Shown here in pieces: positions 52,964-62,936 of a stretch of 64,000 nucleotides of DNA; positions within the stretch are counted from its first letter, which is position 1, and every line of letters begins with the position of its first letter. A model generated the notes under the pieces. That model saw nothing but the letters and a program-made list of their open reading frames with translations. It did no database searches and had not been told where the DNA came from. Made by a program: the position numbers and the translations under genes. This stretch comes from Ruminococcus sp. Phil15 (GTDB lineage Bacteria; Bacillota; Clostridia; Oscillospirales; Ruminococcaceae), in contig MSHC01000020.1 in the NCBI GenBank assembly GCA_001940995.1, positions 5,573 through 69,572 of the forward strand, written 5' to 3'.

Positions 52964-52978
52964 TTTTCTTTAAACGCT

Positions 52979-53022
52979 AAAGCTTCGACAACTTAACCCA
53001 TTGTCGGAGCTTATTTTTTGCC
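52979..53022 (+). terminator. Terminator of rpsT
   Basis: A stem of about 12 bp (AAGCTTCGACAA with TTGTCGGAGCTT, G-U pairs allowed) is followed by ATTTTTTG. Confidence 0.88.
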
Positions 53023-53146
53023 GCAATTTTGATGTATACTATATATAGTATACCAAGAATAACGCCGGGTACAAGTCTGTGCAAGATGCACAAAACGAAG
53101 CGAATATGTTTGGAAAAGTTCTATCTGAAAAAGATGGCGAAAAGAC

Positions 53147-53175
53147 TTGCAATACGGGTAAATAAGTGTTAAAAT
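53147..53175 (+). promoter_or_regulatory. SigA promoter of the S10-spc operon
   Basis: TTGCAA and TAAAAT are separated by 17 bp with an extended TG element (TGT-TAAAAT). Transcription would begin near 53182, about 390 nt upstream of rpsJ. Confidence 0.65.
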
Positions 53176-53195
53176 ATATCTTGCGTGACTGCAAC

Positions 53196-53571
53196 TGCCG
53201 CAATTTTGCGGCAAAGATATGCGATGAAGCGGGAGGTGGCCGGCCTTTGAGTCGGGGAATTTCCGCAGAGTATGTCCGATTTTAAACCGGGCGACCGAAA
53301 TATTTACCACTCTTTTAAAGGAAGTGCGGCAGGATAAGGCATTCTTGCGAAGGGCAGCGCTTGAAAAGCGAGGCTTTTATGCCGGAAAATGCAAGGCCTT
53401 CCGTTGATGTGTGTAATTACGTCGAATCCCGAAAACACCCTAAAAGGTTTTCGGCTGTTTTTTGGAGGAAACGTGAAACACACGGGAGCGTGTGAAAGAT
53501 TTCAAGGGCTTTTAAAGCCCAGACATAAGGTCTTGCCCCCAAAGAATTTTAGCTTTAAGGAGGCGATTTAA
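53196..53571 (+). promoter_or_regulatory. Structured leader of the S10 operon with possible attenuator
   Basis: The roughly 390-nt leader has no credible ORF. A TGCCGC/GCGGCA hairpin lies near its start (53196-53213). A terminator-like hairpin CCGAAAAC/GTTTTCGG (53429-53454) followed by CTGTTTTTT (to 53463) lies 109 nt before rpsJ. Further hairpins follow (CACACG/CGTGTG near 53480-53496 and GGGCTTT/AAAGCCC near 53507-53521). The leader could control ribosomal protein synthesis by premature termination. Confidence 0.5.
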
Positions 53572-53886
53572 GTGGCAGTCAATGAAAAAATCAGAATCAG
53601 AATCAAGGGTTATGAACACGCAGTTGTCGATACGGCGGCAGCCAAGATCCTCGATGCAGCAAAGCGTTCTGGTGCAAAGGTAAGTGGACCGATTCCACTC
53701 CCTACTGACAAGGAGATAGTTACAATCCTCAGAGCTGTTCATAAGTATAAGGACAGCAGAGAACAGTTTGAACTCAGAACTCACAAGAGACTTATCGACG
53801 TTCTCAGACCAACAGAGGAAACAATGAGCTCGCTCCAGAGTCTTGAACTTCCTGCAGGTGTTGAAATCGTAATGGAAATCAAGTAA
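53572..53886 (+). CDS. rpsJ: 30S ribosomal protein S10
   Basis: S10 is a component of the 30S head and of transcription antitermination with NusB. The 104-residue product has the [14 protein letters not shown] start, SGPIPLPT and RTHKRLID motifs. The start is GTG, 9 nt after AAGGAGG. It is the first gene of the S10-spc ribosomal cluster that continues to secY. Confidence 0.97.
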   Translation: MAVNEKIRIRIKGYEHAVVDTAAAKILDAAKRSGAKVSGPIPLPTDKEIVTILRAVHKYKDSREQFELRTHKRLIDVLRPTEETMSSLQSLELPAGVEIVMEIK

Positions 53887-53980
53887 TTTCCTAAAGAGAT
53901 TTAACAGCTAATCTCTCAACGGTTTTACGGCAGGTCACGTTGGAAAACCCAACCAATAACCTATTTAGGAGGAAAAGAAA

Positions 53981-54616
53981 ATGCTTAAAGGAATCATCGG
54001 AAAGAAAATCGGTATGACGCAGATTTTCGATGAAGCAGGAAAAATCGTTCCTGTAACAGTAGTTGAAGCAGGCCCGTGCGTTGTCGTTCAGAAGAAGACA
54101 GCGGAAAATGACGGTTACGAGGCAATCCAGCTTGGCTTCGGAGATATCCGTTCCAAGAACGTAACAAAGCCTCTCCAGGGTCACTTCAAGAAGGCTGACG
54201 TTGCAATGAAGAGAACTCTCAAGGAGTTCAGACTTGACGACGTTTCAGCACTCAATGTCGGCGATATAGTTAAGGCTGACGCTTTTGCTGAGGGCGACAT
54301 CGTAGATGTTTGCGGCACAAGCAAGGGTAAAGGATTCGCAGGCACAATCAAACGTCACAACAACCACAGCTTAAAGGATACTCACGGTACAGGCCCTGTA
54401 CACAGACATGCAGGTTCTATGGGCGCTTGCTCTTCACCGTCAAGAATTTACAAGGGTAAGGGAATGCCTGGTCACCTCGGCGCTGAAAGAGTAACTGTAC
54501 AGAATCTCAAGGTTGTTAAGGTTGACGCAGAAAATAATCTTATCGCAATCAGAGGAGCAATTCCGGGACCTAAGGGCTCGGTTGTAACAATCGTGGATTG
54601 CGTTAAGAAGGCTTAG
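53981..54616 (+). CDS. rplC: 50S ribosomal protein L3
   Basis: L3 is an early-binding 50S protein near the peptidyl transferase centre. The 211-residue product begins [20 protein letters not shown] and has the [14 protein letters not shown] and [19 protein letters not shown] regions. It is the second gene of the cluster, 94 bp after rpsJ, with AGGAGG upstream. Confidence 0.98.
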   Translation: MLKGIIGKKIGMTQIFDEAGKIVPVTVVEAGPCVVVQKKTAENDGYEAIQLGFGDIRSKNVTKPLQGHFKKADVAMKRTLKEFRLDDVSALNVGDIVKADAFAEGDIVDVCGTSKGKGFAGTIKRHNNHSLKDTHGTGPVHRHAGSMGACSSPSRIYKGKGMPGHLGAERVTVQNLKVVKVDAENNLIAIRGAIPGPKGSVVTIVDCVKKA

Positions 54617-54634
54617 TGGAAGGAGGAAGTAATT

Positions 54635-55258
54635 ATGCCAAATATTTCAGTATTTGATATGAACGGCAATAAGGTTGCTGACACTGAGCTTAGCGATGCA
54701 ATTTTCGGCATCGAGCCAAACAAGACAGCTATGCACGCAATGGTAGTTAATTACCTCGCAAATCAGAGACAGGGCACACAGTCTACACTCACCCGTACAG
54801 AGGTTTCCGGAGGCGGAAGAAAGCCTTGGAGACAGAAGGGTACGGGACACGCAAGACAGGGCTCTACAAGATCTCCGCAGTGGGTACACGGCGGTATCGC
54901 TCTCGGCCCTAAGCCAAGAAGCTACAGATACTCGCTCAATAAGAAGCTCAAGAGACTTGCTATGAAGTCCGCTCTCTCTTCTAAGGTAATCGACGGAAAC
55001 ATTGTTGTTCTTGACAGCATCCAGCTTGAAGAGTATAAGACAAAGACAGTAGTGGCAATGCTCAAGGCTCTTAACGTGGAGGGCAAGGCTCTCATCGTAA
55101 TGCCTGAGGTTGACGCTAAGGTAATCAAGAGTGCAAACAATATCCCGGGCGTAAAGACAGCACTTGTTAACACTCTGAATGTATACGACATTCTCAACTA
55201 CGATAAGTTCATCGTTGTAAAGGATGCGGTTGCAAAGATTGAGGAGGTTTACGCATAA
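54635..55258 (+). CDS. rplD: 50S ribosomal protein L4
   Basis: L4 binds 23S rRNA and extends a loop into the exit tunnel. The 207-residue product contains the conserved basic loop [21 protein letters not shown]. In gamma-proteobacteria L4 represses its own operon; in Firmicutes this is not established. Its stop overlaps the rplW start by one base (TAATG). Confidence 0.97.
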   Translation: MPNISVFDMNGNKVADTELSDAIFGIEPNKTAMHAMVVNYLANQRQGTQSTLTRTEVSGGGRKPWRQKGTGHARQGSTRSPQWVHGGIALGPKPRSYRYSLNKKLKRLAMKSALSSKVIDGNIVVLDSIQLEEYKTKTVVAMLKALNVEGKALIVMPEVDAKVIKSANNIPGVKTALVNTLNVYDILNYDKFIVVKDAVAKIEEVYA

Positions 55259-55554
55259 TGGAAAAGCTTGCTCAGAAAATCGTAATCAAGCCTATCATTA
55301 CAGAGGCTTCAATCGAAGCGCTTTCGCTTCGCAAGTACACTTTTGCAGTTGCAAAGGACGCAAACAAGGTTGAAATCGCTAAGGCAGTCGAGGAGCTTTT
55401 CGACGTAAAGGTTGAAAAGGTAAACACAATGAACTGCGGCGGCAAGAACAAGAGAATGGGAAGATTTGAAGGAAAGACTCCCGATTGGAAGAAGGCAGTC
55501 GTAACCCTCAAGGAAGGCGAAAAGACAATCGAGTTCTTCGACAACCTCATCTAG
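55258..55554 (+). CDS. rplW: 50S ribosomal protein L23
   Basis: L23 lies at the tunnel exit and serves as the docking site for trigger factor and SRP. The 98-residue product shows the IITEASIEALSLRKYTFAV start and the GGKNKRMGRFEGKTPDWKKA loop. Its start overlaps the rplD stop. An unusually long gap of 116 bp separates it from rplB. Confidence 0.96.
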   Translation: MEKLAQKIVIKPIITEASIEALSLRKYTFAVAKDANKVEIAKAVEELFDVKVEKVNTMNCGGKNKRMGRFEGKTPDWKKAVVTLKEGEKTIEFFDNLI

Positions 55555-55576
55555 TCTTAAACGCAAAGGTAAAACA

Positions 55577-55660
55577 GCACGGCAAAGGCTGTGCGTAGGT
55601 ATGGGAGCGACTTCCCTTTAGTATAAAGGAAGCAACGCACTCGCAAAACTTCAAAAGGAG
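55577..55660 (+). promoter_or_regulatory. Structured spacer upstream of rplB
   Basis: GTGCGT (55591-55596) can pair with ACGCAC (55635-55640), enclosing a hairpin CTTCC...GGAAG (55611-55632). GTGC can instead pair with an upstream GCAC (55577-55580). These mutually exclusive pairings just ahead of the rplB ribosome site could regulate it or form a processing site. Confidence 0.4.
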
Positions 55661-55670
55661 TGAAATTCAC

Positions 55671-56504
55671 ATGGCAATTAAGAGCTACAAGCCAACAACA
55701 GCCGGTAGAAGAGGTATGACAGTTACCGATTACAGCTGCTTGTCCAAGGTTGCTCCGGAAAAGAGTCTGCTCGAGCCTCTCAAGAAGAAGTCCGGCAGAA
55801 ACAGCTACGGTAGAATCACTGTTCGTCACAGAGGCGGCGGAAACAGAAATAAGTACCGTGTTATTGATTTCAAGAGAAATAAGATAGGAATGAACGCAAC
55901 GGTAATGTCTATCGAATACGACCCGAACAGGTCTGCATTCATCGCTCTCGTTCAGTACGAGGACGGCGAGAAGAGATACATCATTGCTCCTAACGGACTT
56001 AACGTAGGCGACGTCGTAAGAAGCGGCGCTGACGCTGACATCAAGCCGGGCAACGCTCTCCAGCTCGCAAACATCCCTGTCGGTACGTTCATCCACAACA
56101 TCGAGCTTTATCCCGGCAAGGGCGCTCAGCTCGTAAGAAGCGCCGGCAATATGGCTCAGCTTATGGGTAAGGAGGACGCTTACGCTCTCGTAAGACTCCC
56201 GTCAGGCGAAATGAGAAAGATCGCTATCAACTGTATGGCTTCTATCGGTCAGGTTGGTAACATCGACCACGAAAACGTAAACATCGGTAAGGCAGGTAAG
56301 ACACGCCACCTCGGTATCAGACCTACAGTAAGAGGTTCTGTAATGAACCCATGCGACCACCCACACGGCGGTGGTGAAGGTAAGTCGCCAATCGGCCGTC
56401 CAAGTCCTGTATCACCTTGGGGCAAGCCTACAATGGGATATAAGACCCGTGCTAAGCACAATCGCTCCGATAAGTTTATCGTAAAGCGCAGAAACGGTAA
56501 ATAA
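55671..56504 (+). CDS. rplB: 50S ribosomal protein L2
   Basis: L2 is needed for subunit association and lies close to the peptidyl transferase centre. The 277-residue product has the [15 protein letters not shown] start and the C-terminal [16 protein letters not shown] region with its conserved His. It follows a 116-bp structured gap rather than the usual short spacer, with an AAGGAG site before the ATG. Confidence 0.98.
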   Translation: MAIKSYKPTTAGRRGMTVTDYSCLSKVAPEKSLLEPLKKKSGRNSYGRITVRHRGGGNRNKYRVIDFKRNKIGMNATVMSIEYDPNRSAFIALVQYEDGEKRYIIAPNGLNVGDVVRSGADADIKPGNALQLANIPVGTFIHNIELYPGKGAQLVRSAGNMAQLMGKEDAYALVRLPSGEMRKIAINCMASIGQVGNIDHENVNIGKAGKTRHLGIRPTVRGSVMNPCDHPHGGGEGKSPIGRPSPVSPWGKPTMGYKTRAKHNRSDKFIVKRRNGK

Positions 56505-56524
56505 TCTGAAAGGAGGCAGATGTA

Positions 56525-56806
56525 ATGGGTAGAAGTGTCAAGAAGGGACCTTATGTACAGGAGGTTCTTCTCAAAAGAGTAAAGGCTATGAACGAAGCAG
56601 GAGAGAAGAAGGTTTTGAAAACTTGGAGCCGTGCTTCAACTATCTTCCCTGATTTCGTAGGTCATACATTCGCTGTTCACAACGGTCAGAAACACATTCC
56701 TGTTTATGTAACTGAGGATATGGTAGGTCATAAGCTTGGAGAGTTTGCACCGACAAGAACTTTTAAGGGCCACGCAGGCTCTAAGACTTCAAACAACGGT
56801 AAATAG
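56525..56806 (+). CDS. rpsS: 30S ribosomal protein S19
   Basis: S19 sits in the head of the 30S subunit and contacts tRNA. The 93-residue product has the [14 protein letters not shown] start and the [21 protein letters not shown] core. It follows rplB with AAGGAGG upstream. Confidence 0.97.
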   Translation: MGRSVKKGPYVQEVLLKRVKAMNEAGEKKVLKTWSRASTIFPDFVGHTFAVHNGQKHIPVYVTEDMVGHKLGEFAPTRTFKGHAGSKTSNNGK

Positions 56807-56824
56807 CAGAAAGGAGGAGTTCAA

Positions 56825-57160
56825 ATGGAAGCAAAGGCAATTCTTAAAAATGCCAGAATTGCTCCCCGTAAGGTGCAGATCGTACTGGACCTTATAAGAG
56901 GCAAGGAATTAAACGTTGCTCTCGCAATCGTTAGAAACACACCTAAGGCTGCCAGCGAATACTTGGAAAAGCTTCTGAAGTCCGCCGCTGCAAATGCAGA
57001 GAACAATCATAACATGGACAAGAACAATCTCTATGTTGCCGAGTGTTATGTTTGTCCGGGACCGATAATGAAGAGAATTATGCCAAGAGCTCGGGGCAGA
57101 GCATTCAGAATTCTGAAGAGAACATCACACATCACCGTTGTTCTCAAGGAAAAGGATTAA
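56825..57160 (+). CDS. rplV: 50S ribosomal protein L22
   Basis: L22 lines part of the exit tunnel and is a site of macrolide resistance changes. The 111-residue product has the [17 protein letters not shown] start and the conserved [18 protein letters not shown] hairpin, with no insertion or deletion visible there. Confidence 0.97.
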   Translation: MEAKAILKNARIAPRKVQIVLDLIRGKELNVALAIVRNTPKAASEYLEKLLKSAAANAENNHNMDKNNLYVAECYVCPGPIMKRIMPRARGRAFRILKRTSHITVVLKEKD

Positions 57161-57178
57161 GCTAAGAGGAGGTAAACT

Positions 57179-57979
57179 ATGGGACAGAAAGTTAATCCAC
57201 ACGGTCTTCGTGTCGGCGTAATCAAGGATTGGGATTCCCGCTGGTTTGCAAATAAGAGTACTTTTGGCGATACACTTGTTGAGGACTACAAAATCCGTAA
57301 GTTCATAAATAAGGCTCTCAATACCAGAAGCAAGAACCCTGAAAGCAAGTCGCTTTACGCCGGCGTTCCGACAATCGAAATCGAGCGTTTCGCAGGCGAG
57401 CAGGGCAACAGCAAGGTAAAGATTCACATTCACTGTGCAAAGCCAGGTATCGTCATCGGCAGAGGCGGAGCAGAAATCGAAAAGCTTCGTCAGGCTATCG
57501 AAAAGATGACCGGTAAGTCGGTTATCATCAACATCGTAGAGGTCAAGAATCCTGACATCAACGCTCAGCTTGTTGCTGAAAAGATCGCTCACGACCTCGA
57601 AGACAGAGTATCGTACAGAAGAGCTATGAAGCAGGCAATCGGCAGAGCTATGAAGCTTGGCGCTAAGGGCATCAAGACAAAGTGCTCAGGTCGTCTCGGC
57701 GGCGCAGAAATTGCAAGAAGCGAGAACTACCACGAAGGTACAATTCCACTTCAGACAATCAGAGCCGACATCGACTACGGTACAGCAGAAGCAAACACAA
57801 CCTACGGCAAGATTGGCGTAAAGGTTTGGATTTACAGAGGCGAGGTTCTCAAGGGAGAGGTAGCTCCTTCACAGAGCAAAGCTCCAGCAGAAAGACCTGA
57901 AAGAAAGCGCCGTCAGAACGGCGACAGAAAGCCAAGGGCTAACAAGCCTTTTACAAAGCGTGAAGGAGGTAACAAGTAA
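57179..57979 (+). CDS. rpsC: 30S ribosomal protein S3
   Basis: S3 surrounds the mRNA entry site. The 266-residue product has the [20 protein letters not shown] start and a KH domain with the [14 protein letters not shown] loop. The C-terminal tail beyond about residue 215 is basic and longer than in many species. Its stop codon overlaps the rplP start by one base. Confidence 0.97.
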   Translation: MGQKVNPHGLRVGVIKDWDSRWFANKSTFGDTLVEDYKIRKFINKALNTRSKNPESKSLYAGVPTIEIERFAGEQGNSKVKIHIHCAKPGIVIGRGGAEIEKLRQAIEKMTGKSVIINIVEVKNPDINAQLVAEKIAHDLEDRVSYRRAMKQAIGRAMKLGAKGIKTKCSGRLGGAEIARSENYHEGTIPLQTIRADIDYGTAEANTTYGKIGVKVWIYRGEVLKGEVAPSQSKAPAERPERKRRQNGDRKPRANKPFTKREGGNK

Positions 57980-58410
57980 TGCTGCTTCCAAAGAGAGTTA
58001 AGTACAGAAGAGTCCACAGAGGTCGTATGACCGGTATGGCAATGAGAGGTAACAAGGTAACCGACGGACAGTTCGGTTTACAGGCTCTCGAGCCGGCATG
58101 GATTACTTCCAACCAGATTGAAGCTGCCCGTATCGCTATGACAAGATACATCAAGCGTGGCGGTCAGGTATGGATCAAGGTTTTCCCTGACAAGCCTGTA
58201 ACAAAGAAGCCTCTCGGTACTCGTATGGGTTCCGGTAAGGGTGCTCCTGAATACTGGGTAGCAGTAGTAAAGCCGGGCCGTGTAATGTTTGAAATTGCAG
58301 GCGTAAGCGAGGAAGCTGCAAGAGAGGCTATCCGTCTTGCAATGCACAAGCTTCCGATCAAGTGTAAGTTCGTTAAAAGAGATTCTGAGGAAATGGGTGG
58401 TGAGCAGTAA
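57979..58410 (+). CDS. rplP: 50S ribosomal protein L16
   Basis: L16 helps position tRNA in the A site. The 143-residue product has the [20 protein letters not shown] start and [20 protein letters not shown]. It overlaps rpsC at its start and rpmC at its end by one base each. Confidence 0.97.
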   Translation: MLLPKRVKYRRVHRGRMTGMAMRGNKVTDGQFGLQALEPAWITSNQIEAARIAMTRYIKRGGQVWIKVFPDKPVTKKPLGTRMGSGKGAPEYWVAVVKPGRVMFEIAGVSEEAAREAIRLAMHKLPIKCKFVKRDSEEMGGEQ

Positions 58411-58610
58411 TGAAAGCAAATGAAATCAGAGAGCTGTCAGTAGCAGAACTCAACGAAAAGCTCGTTGAGCTTAACAAAGAGCTGTTCAACCTTCGTTTTC
58501 AGCATGCTGTAAACCAGCTCGACAACCCTCTCAGAATGAAGGCTGTTAAGAAGGATATTGCTCGTGTGAATACAATCATCCGCGAGAAAGAATCCGCAGA
58601 CCAGAAGTAA
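58410..58610 (+). CDS. rpmC: 50S ribosomal protein L29
   Basis: L29 lies at the tunnel exit next to L23. The 66-residue product has the [18 protein letters not shown] start and FNLRFQHAVNQLDNPLRM. It overlaps the rplP stop. Confidence 0.96.
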   Translation: MKANEIRELSVAELNEKLVELNKELFNLRFQHAVNQLDNPLRMKAVKKDIARVNTIIREKESADQK

Positions 58611-58628
58611 TGAAGGGAGGATTTAACT

Positions 58629-58886
58629 GTGAGCGAGAGAAATCTTAGAAAAACAAGAGTGGGCAAGGTCGTTTCCAATAAGATGGATAAGACGATCGTC
58701 GTTGCAATCGCCGATAACGTTGCACACCCTCTTTACAAGAAAATCATCAAAAGAACAGTTAAGCTCAAGGCACATGACGAAAACAATGTCTGCAACATCG
58801 GAGACAAGGTTGAAGTTATGGAGACACGTCCTCTGTCAAAGGATAAGAGATGGCGTCTGGTCAGAGTTATTGAGCAGGCTAAGTAA
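58629..58886 (+). CDS. rpsQ: 30S ribosomal protein S17
   Basis: S17 binds 16S rRNA early in assembly. The 85-residue product contains [19 protein letters not shown] and [15 protein letters not shown]. It begins with GTG after GGGAGG. A gap of 49 bp separates it from rplN. Confidence 0.96.
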   Translation: MSERNLRKTRVGKVVSNKMDKTIVVAIADNVAHPLYKKIIKRTVKLKAHDENNVCNIGDKVEVMETRPLSKDKRWRLVRVIEQAK

Positions 58887-58935
58887 TAAACAGGCTTTAA
58901 AACACTTTATATAAGTTTGAAAGGAGGAACGTACT

Positions 58936-59304
58936 GTGATACAGATGCAGTCTTATCTCAAGGTAGCTGATAACACAGGAGCTAAAGAGCTTATGTGCAT
59001 CAGAGTCTTGGGCGGTACACGCAGAAGATATGCAAACATCGGAGACATCGTGGTTGCTTCAGTTAAGAAGGCAGCTCCCGGCGGACAGGTAAAGAAGGGC
59101 GATGTCGTAAAAGCAGTAATTGTTCGTTCAGCTAAGGGTCTTCGTCGTGATGACGGAACTTACATTCGTTTCGACGAAAACGCAGCTGTAATAGTTAAGG
59201 AAGATAAGAACCCAAGAGGAACTCGTATTTTTGGACCTGTGGCAAGAGAGCTTCGTGAAAAGGACTTCATGAAGATTCTTTCCCTCGCACCGGAAGTACT
59301 TTAA
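58936..59304 (+). CDS. rplN: 50S ribosomal protein L14
   Basis: L14 takes part in subunit joining. The 122-residue product begins [19 protein letters not shown] and ends with [12 protein letters not shown], both typical. It starts with GTG, with AAGGAGG upstream. Confidence 0.97.
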   Translation: MIQMQSYLKVADNTGAKELMCIRVLGGTRRRYANIGDIVVASVKKAAPGGQVKKGDVVKAVIVRSAKGLRRDDGTYIRFDENAAVIVKEDKNPRGTRIFGPVARELREKDFMKILSLAPEVL

Positions 59305-59320
59305 TGGAGGTGTCGTAATA

Positions 59321-59644
59321 ATGAATAAGATTCATGTAAAAACAGGCGACACAGTCGTAATGCTTTCCGGTAAGGATAAGGGCAAGACAGGAAAGGTTTT
59401 GCAGGTATCCCCAAAGGAGCAGAAGGTTATCGTAGAAGGCAGAAACATTGCTACAAAGCACGTTAAGCCAAGAAGACAGGGCGAAACCGGCGGCATCGTA
59501 GAGGCTGAAAAGGCCGTATATGCATGCAAGGTACAGGCAATCTGCCCTAAGTGCGGTAAGCCAACCCGTATCGGCCACGTTATCAACAAGGACGGTACAA
59601 AGTCCAGGATCTGCAAGAACGCAGGCTGCGGCGAAGAATTTTAA
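59321..59644 (+). CDS. rplX: 50S ribosomal protein L24
   Basis: L24 is an assembly initiator with a KOW domain (KTGDTVVMLSGKDKGKTGKV). The 107-residue product carries a C-terminal zinc-ribbon-like tail in which CPKC is followed by C-x4-C (CKNAGC) rather than the usual C-x2-C. It precedes rplE by 15 bp. Confidence 0.96.
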   Translation: MNKIHVKTGDTVVMLSGKDKGKTGKVLQVSPKEQKVIVEGRNIATKHVKPRRQGETGGIVEAEKAVYACKVQAICPKCGKPTRIGHVINKDGTKSRICKNAGCGEEF

Positions 59645-59659
59645 GGGAGGAGAAGTACG

Positions 59660-60199
59660 ATGGCTAGACTTAAGGAATTTTATGACAGCAGCGTAGCTCC
59701 TGCTCTTGTAAAGAAATTCGGCTACAACAACGTAATGCAGATTCCAAAGCTCGATAAGGTAGTTATCAACGTAGGCTGCGGCGCAGACAAGGATAACACA
59801 AAGGTAATCGAGGCAATTATGAACGACCTTTCTATCATTACAGGTCAAAGACCTGTTGTGTGCCGTTCAAAGAAGTCCGTAGCTAACTTTAAGCTCAGAG
59901 AAGGACAGGTAATCGGCGTTAAGGTAACCCTCAGAGGCGAAAAGATGTATGAGTTCGTAGACAGACTCTTCAACGTTGCGTTCCCGCGTGTTCGTGACTT
60001 CAGAGGCATCAACGGCAACTCTTTCGACGGAAGAGGAAACTACTCAACCGGTATCAAGGAACAGCTCATTTTCCCTGAAATCGAGTACGATAAGATTGAC
60101 AAGGTTCGTGGTATGGATATTAACTTTATCACAACAGCTAATACCGACGAAGAGGCAAAGGAACTGCTCACACTTATGGGCGCTCCGTTTGCTAAGTAA
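59660..60199 (+). CDS. rplE: 50S ribosomal protein L5
   Basis: L5 binds 5S rRNA and the P-site tRNA. The 179-residue product has [14 protein letters not shown] near residue 28, the [20 protein letters not shown] segment and [12 protein letters not shown]. It lies in the spc part of the cluster. Confidence 0.97.
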   Translation: MARLKEFYDSSVAPALVKKFGYNNVMQIPKLDKVVINVGCGADKDNTKVIEAIMNDLSIITGQRPVVCRSKKSVANFKLREGQVIGVKVTLRGEKMYEFVDRLFNVAFPRVRDFRGINGNSFDGRGNYSTGIKEQLIFPEIEYDKIDKVRGMDINFITTANTDEEAKELLTLMGAPFAK

Positions 60200-60216
60200 G
60201 ATGGAGGAAAAGATTT

Positions 60217-60402
60217 ATGGCAAAGAAGTCTATGATTAACAAGCAGCAAGCTACGCCAAAGTTTTCTACCCGTGCTTACAACAGATGTAAAATCTGCGGA
60301 AGACCTCACGCATATCTCAGAAAGTTCGGCATCTGCCGTATCTGCTTCAGAGAGCTTGCTCACGAGGGCAAAATTCCGGGAGTTAAGAAGGCTAGCTGGT
60401 AA
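60217..60402 (+). CDS. rpsZ: 30S ribosomal protein S14, zinc-binding type
   Basis: This 61-residue S14 has two CxxC pairs (CKIC and CRIC), the zinc-containing type. Some Firmicutes also encode a zinc-free version elsewhere; none was seen here. It contains [20 protein letters not shown]. Confidence 0.97.
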   Translation: MAKKSMINKQQATPKFSTRAYNRCKICGRPHAYLRKFGICRICFRELAHEGKIPGVKKASW

Positions 60403-60428
60403 AGATTCATTAAAAGGAGGTTAACAGC

Positions 60429-60827
60429 ATGCAGATTACTGATACAATAGCTGATTTATTGACCAGAATTCGTAATGCAAGTACTGCAAAGCACGCAACA
60501 GTTGACGTCCCTGCTTCAAATATGAAGAAAGCAATCACACAAATCCTTGTAGATGAGGGATATGTAAAGGGCTTCCAGGTAATAGATGACGGAAAGCAGG
60601 GAATTATTAGAATAACTCTCAAGTACGATGAGAACAGAACTCCTGTAATCTCAGGACTCAGAAGGATCTCAAAGCCCGGCTTGAGAATGTACACAAGCTG
60701 TGAGAATATGCCAAAGGTAATGAAGGGATTGGGAATCGCAATCGTTTCTACCTCAAAGGGCATCGTTACCGACAGGAAGGCAAGAGAGCTTAATGTCGGC
60801 GGAGAAGTTCTCGCATTTATCTGGTAA
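60429..60827 (+). CDS. rpsH: 30S ribosomal protein S8
   Basis: S8 binds the central domain of 16S rRNA and, in E. coli, represses the spc operon. The 132-residue product has [17 protein letters not shown] and the C-terminal [20 protein letters not shown]. Confidence 0.97.
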   Translation: MQITDTIADLLTRIRNASTAKHATVDVPASNMKKAITQILVDEGYVKGFQVIDDGKQGIIRITLKYDENRTPVISGLRRISKPGLRMYTSCENMPKVMKGLGIAIVSTSKGIVTDRKARELNVGGEVLAFIW

Positions 60828-60841
60828 GGAGGACACGGATT

Positions 60842-61393
60842 ATGTCAAGAATTGGACTTAAGCCTATCACAGTTCCTGCCGGAGTTGATGTAACAATCGC
60901 TGACGGTAACGTCGTTACCGTTAAGGGACCGAAGGGAACACTCGTTAAGAAATTCAACACTGATATGAAAATTCAGAACGACGCCGGTGTTATCACAGTA
61001 GCAAGACCATCTGACGACAGAAATCACAAGGCTATCCACGGCCTTACAAGAACTCTTCTCAACAATATGGTCGAGGGAGTAACGCACGGCTTCTCCAAGA
61101 CGCTCGTTATCGAGGGTGTTGGTTACAGAGCCGCAAAGCAGGGTAAGAACCTTGTTATGAACCTGGGATACTCACATCAGGTTATCATGTCTGAAAACGA
61201 CGATATCAAGATTGACGTTCCAAACGCAAATACAATTGTAATTTCAGGTACTGACAAGCAGAAGGTTGGACAGTTTGCTTGTGAAGTTCGTGAAAAGCGT
61301 CCGCCGGAGCCTTATAAGGGCAAGGGAATTCGTTACGATGGTGAGCATATCATCCGTAAGGAAGGCAAGGCCGGTAAGGGCTCAAAGAAGTAA
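60842..61393 (+). CDS. rplF: 50S ribosomal protein L6
   Basis: L6 lies near the factor-binding site. The 183-residue product has MSRIGLKPITVPAGVDV, the VIEGVGYRAAKQGKNLVMNL core and the C-terminal PPEPYKGKGIRYDGE. Confidence 0.97.
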   Translation: MSRIGLKPITVPAGVDVTIADGNVVTVKGPKGTLVKKFNTDMKIQNDAGVITVARPSDDRNHKAIHGLTRTLLNNMVEGVTHGFSKTLVIEGVGYRAAKQGKNLVMNLGYSHQVIMSENDDIKIDVPNANTIVISGTDKQKVGQFACEVREKRPPEPYKGKGIRYDGEHIIRKEGKAGKGSKK

Positions 61394-61412
61394 GTAAGGG
61401 AGTGTAATTACA

Positions 61413-61766
61413 ATGGTGAAAAAGATTGACAGAGCATCTGCCAGAGCTAAAAGACACGTAAGAGTACGTGCTAAGATTTCAGGAACACCTGAATGCCCAC
61501 GCCTTAATGTATTCCGCTCCGCTAAGAATATCTACGCTCAGCTTATCGACGACGTAAACGGCGTAACACTTGCCAGCGCTTCCAGCCTCTCACTCGAGGG
61601 CAACGGCGGTAACAAGGAAGCTGCCAGAGAAGTCGGCAAGCTCATCGCAAAGAACGCTGCAGCAGCAGGCATCACAGACTGCGTATTCGACAGAGGCGGA
61701 TACCTCTATCACGGCAGAGTTCAGGAATTAGCAGAGGGAGCCCGTGAAGGCGGACTCAATTTCTAA
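61413..61766 (+). CDS. rplR: 50S ribosomal protein L18
   Basis: L18 binds 5S rRNA. The 117-residue product has [20 protein letters not shown] and [20 protein letters not shown]. It is followed after 16 bp by the TTG start of rpsE. Confidence 0.97.
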   Translation: MVKKIDRASARAKRHVRVRAKISGTPECPRLNVFRSAKNIYAQLIDDVNGVTLASASSLSLEGNGGNKEAAREVGKLIAKNAAAAGITDCVFDRGGYLYHGRVQELAEGAREGGLNF

Positions 61767-61782
61767 GAAGGAGGGTATACTT

Positions 61783-62283
61783 TTGGCTTTAATAGATGCT
61801 TCAAATATGGAACTTGAAGAAAAGGTTGTAGCAATCAACCGAGTTTCCAAGACTGTTAAGGGCGGACGTATTATGAAGTTCTCCGCACTCGTAGTAGTCG
61901 GCGACGGAAACGGAATCGTAGGCTTCGGCACAGGCAAGTCAAGCGAAGTTCCAGACGCTATCCGCAAGGGTATCGAAGACGCTAAGAAAAACCTCGTAAA
62001 GATTTCTCTCAGAGGCACAACAATTCCTCACGAGGTTGTCGGCGCATACGGCGCAGGCAGAGTTCTTATGAAGCCGGCTGCACCCGGTACCGGAGTTATC
62101 GCAGGCGGTCCTGTACGTTCAGTAGTTGAAATAGCAGGCATTAAGGATATCAGAACAAAGTCGCTTCGCTCAAACAACCCATATAACGTTGTAAGAGCTA
62201 CAATCGCTGGTCTTGCTTCCGTAAAGGACGCTGCACAGGTTGCCGCAAAGAGAGGCAAGACAGTCAAGGAAATCTTAGGCTAA
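61783..62283 (+). CDS. rpsE: 30S ribosomal protein S5
   Basis: S5 takes part in decoding and mRNA unwinding. The 166-residue product has [20 protein letters not shown] and the [15 protein letters not shown] motif. A longer reading frame opens at 61744 inside rplR, but a TTG at 61783 lies 8 nt after GGAGG and gives a product ([15 protein letters not shown]) of normal length, so I chose TTG. Confidence 0.95.
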   Translation: MALIDASNMELEEKVVAINRVSKTVKGGRIMKFSALVVVGDGNGIVGFGTGKSSEVPDAIRKGIEDAKKNLVKISLRGTTIPHEVVGAYGAGRVLMKPAAPGTGVIAGGPVRSVVEIAGIKDIRTKSLRSNNPYNVVRATIAGLASVKDAAQVAAKRGKTVKEILG

Positions 62284-62296
62284 GGAGGACATAGCT

Positions 62297-62476
62297 ATGG
62301 CAAACCTTAAAATCACTCTCGTTAAGAGCCTTAACGACAGAGTAAAGGGTCAGGTTGCTACCGCTAATTCTCTCGGTCTGAGAAAGATTGGCGACGTAAC
62401 AACACAGCCTGACAACGCACAGACACAGGGAAAGATCAAGAAGATTTCCCACCTTATTAAAGTAACCGAAGCATAA
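62297..62476 (+). CDS. rpmD: 50S ribosomal protein L30
   Basis: This short gene encodes 59 residues, MANLKITLVKSLNDRVKG followed by SLGLRKIGDVTTQPDN, matching L30. An AAGGAGG site precedes the ATG. It sits between rpsE and rplO, the standard order. Confidence 0.97.
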   Translation: MANLKITLVKSLNDRVKGQVATANSLGLRKIGDVTTQPDNAQTQGKIKKISHLIKVTEA

Positions 62477-62494
62477 CTGCAAGGAGGTGCGAAT

Positions 62495-62935
62495 ATGAAA
62501 TTGCACGAATTATCACCTGCTGAAGGCTCTACAAAGAAGGTAAAGCGCATAGGCAGAGGCCACGGTTCCGGCTGGGGAAAGACAGCAGGAAAGGGTCACA
62601 AGGGACAGAATGCTCGTTCCGGCGGCGGTGTAAGACCGGGCTTTGAAGGCGGTCAGACAACCCTCGCAAGAAGAACACCAAAGCGTGGCTTTAACAATAT
62701 TTTTGCAACAAAGTACACAACAATCAACGTTTCAGACCTTGAAATGTTCAAGGACGGTACAGTTGTAGACACAGAGCTTCTTATGGCTTCAGGTCTTGTA
62801 AAGAAGACTCTCGACGGCATTAAGATTCTCGGTAACGGCGAGCTTACAAAGAACCTCACCGTAAAGGCTGCTGCATTCTCCGCAACAGCTAAGGAAAAGA
62901 TTGAGAAGGCAGGCGGGAAGGCAGAGGTGATGTAA
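62495..62935 (+). CDS. rplO: 50S ribosomal protein L15
   Basis: L15 is a late 50S assembly protein. The 146-residue product has the [20 protein letters not shown] start, the [20 protein letters not shown]ly-rich segment and [18 protein letters not shown]. It ends one base before the secY start codon. Confidence 0.97.
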   Translation: MKLHELSPAEGSTKKVKRIGRGHGSGWGKTAGKGHKGQNARSGGGVRPGFEGGQTTLARRTPKRGFNNIFATKYTTINVSDLEMFKDGTVVDTELLMASGLVKKTLDGIKILGNGELTKNLTVKAAAFSATAKEKIEKAGGKAEVM

Positions 62936-62936
62936 G

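Noticed and set aside
53389..53571. A 60-codon frame in the S10 leader
   Set aside because: It runs through several hairpins, ends at the rpsJ start and has no recognisable product. The leader is better explained as RNA structure.
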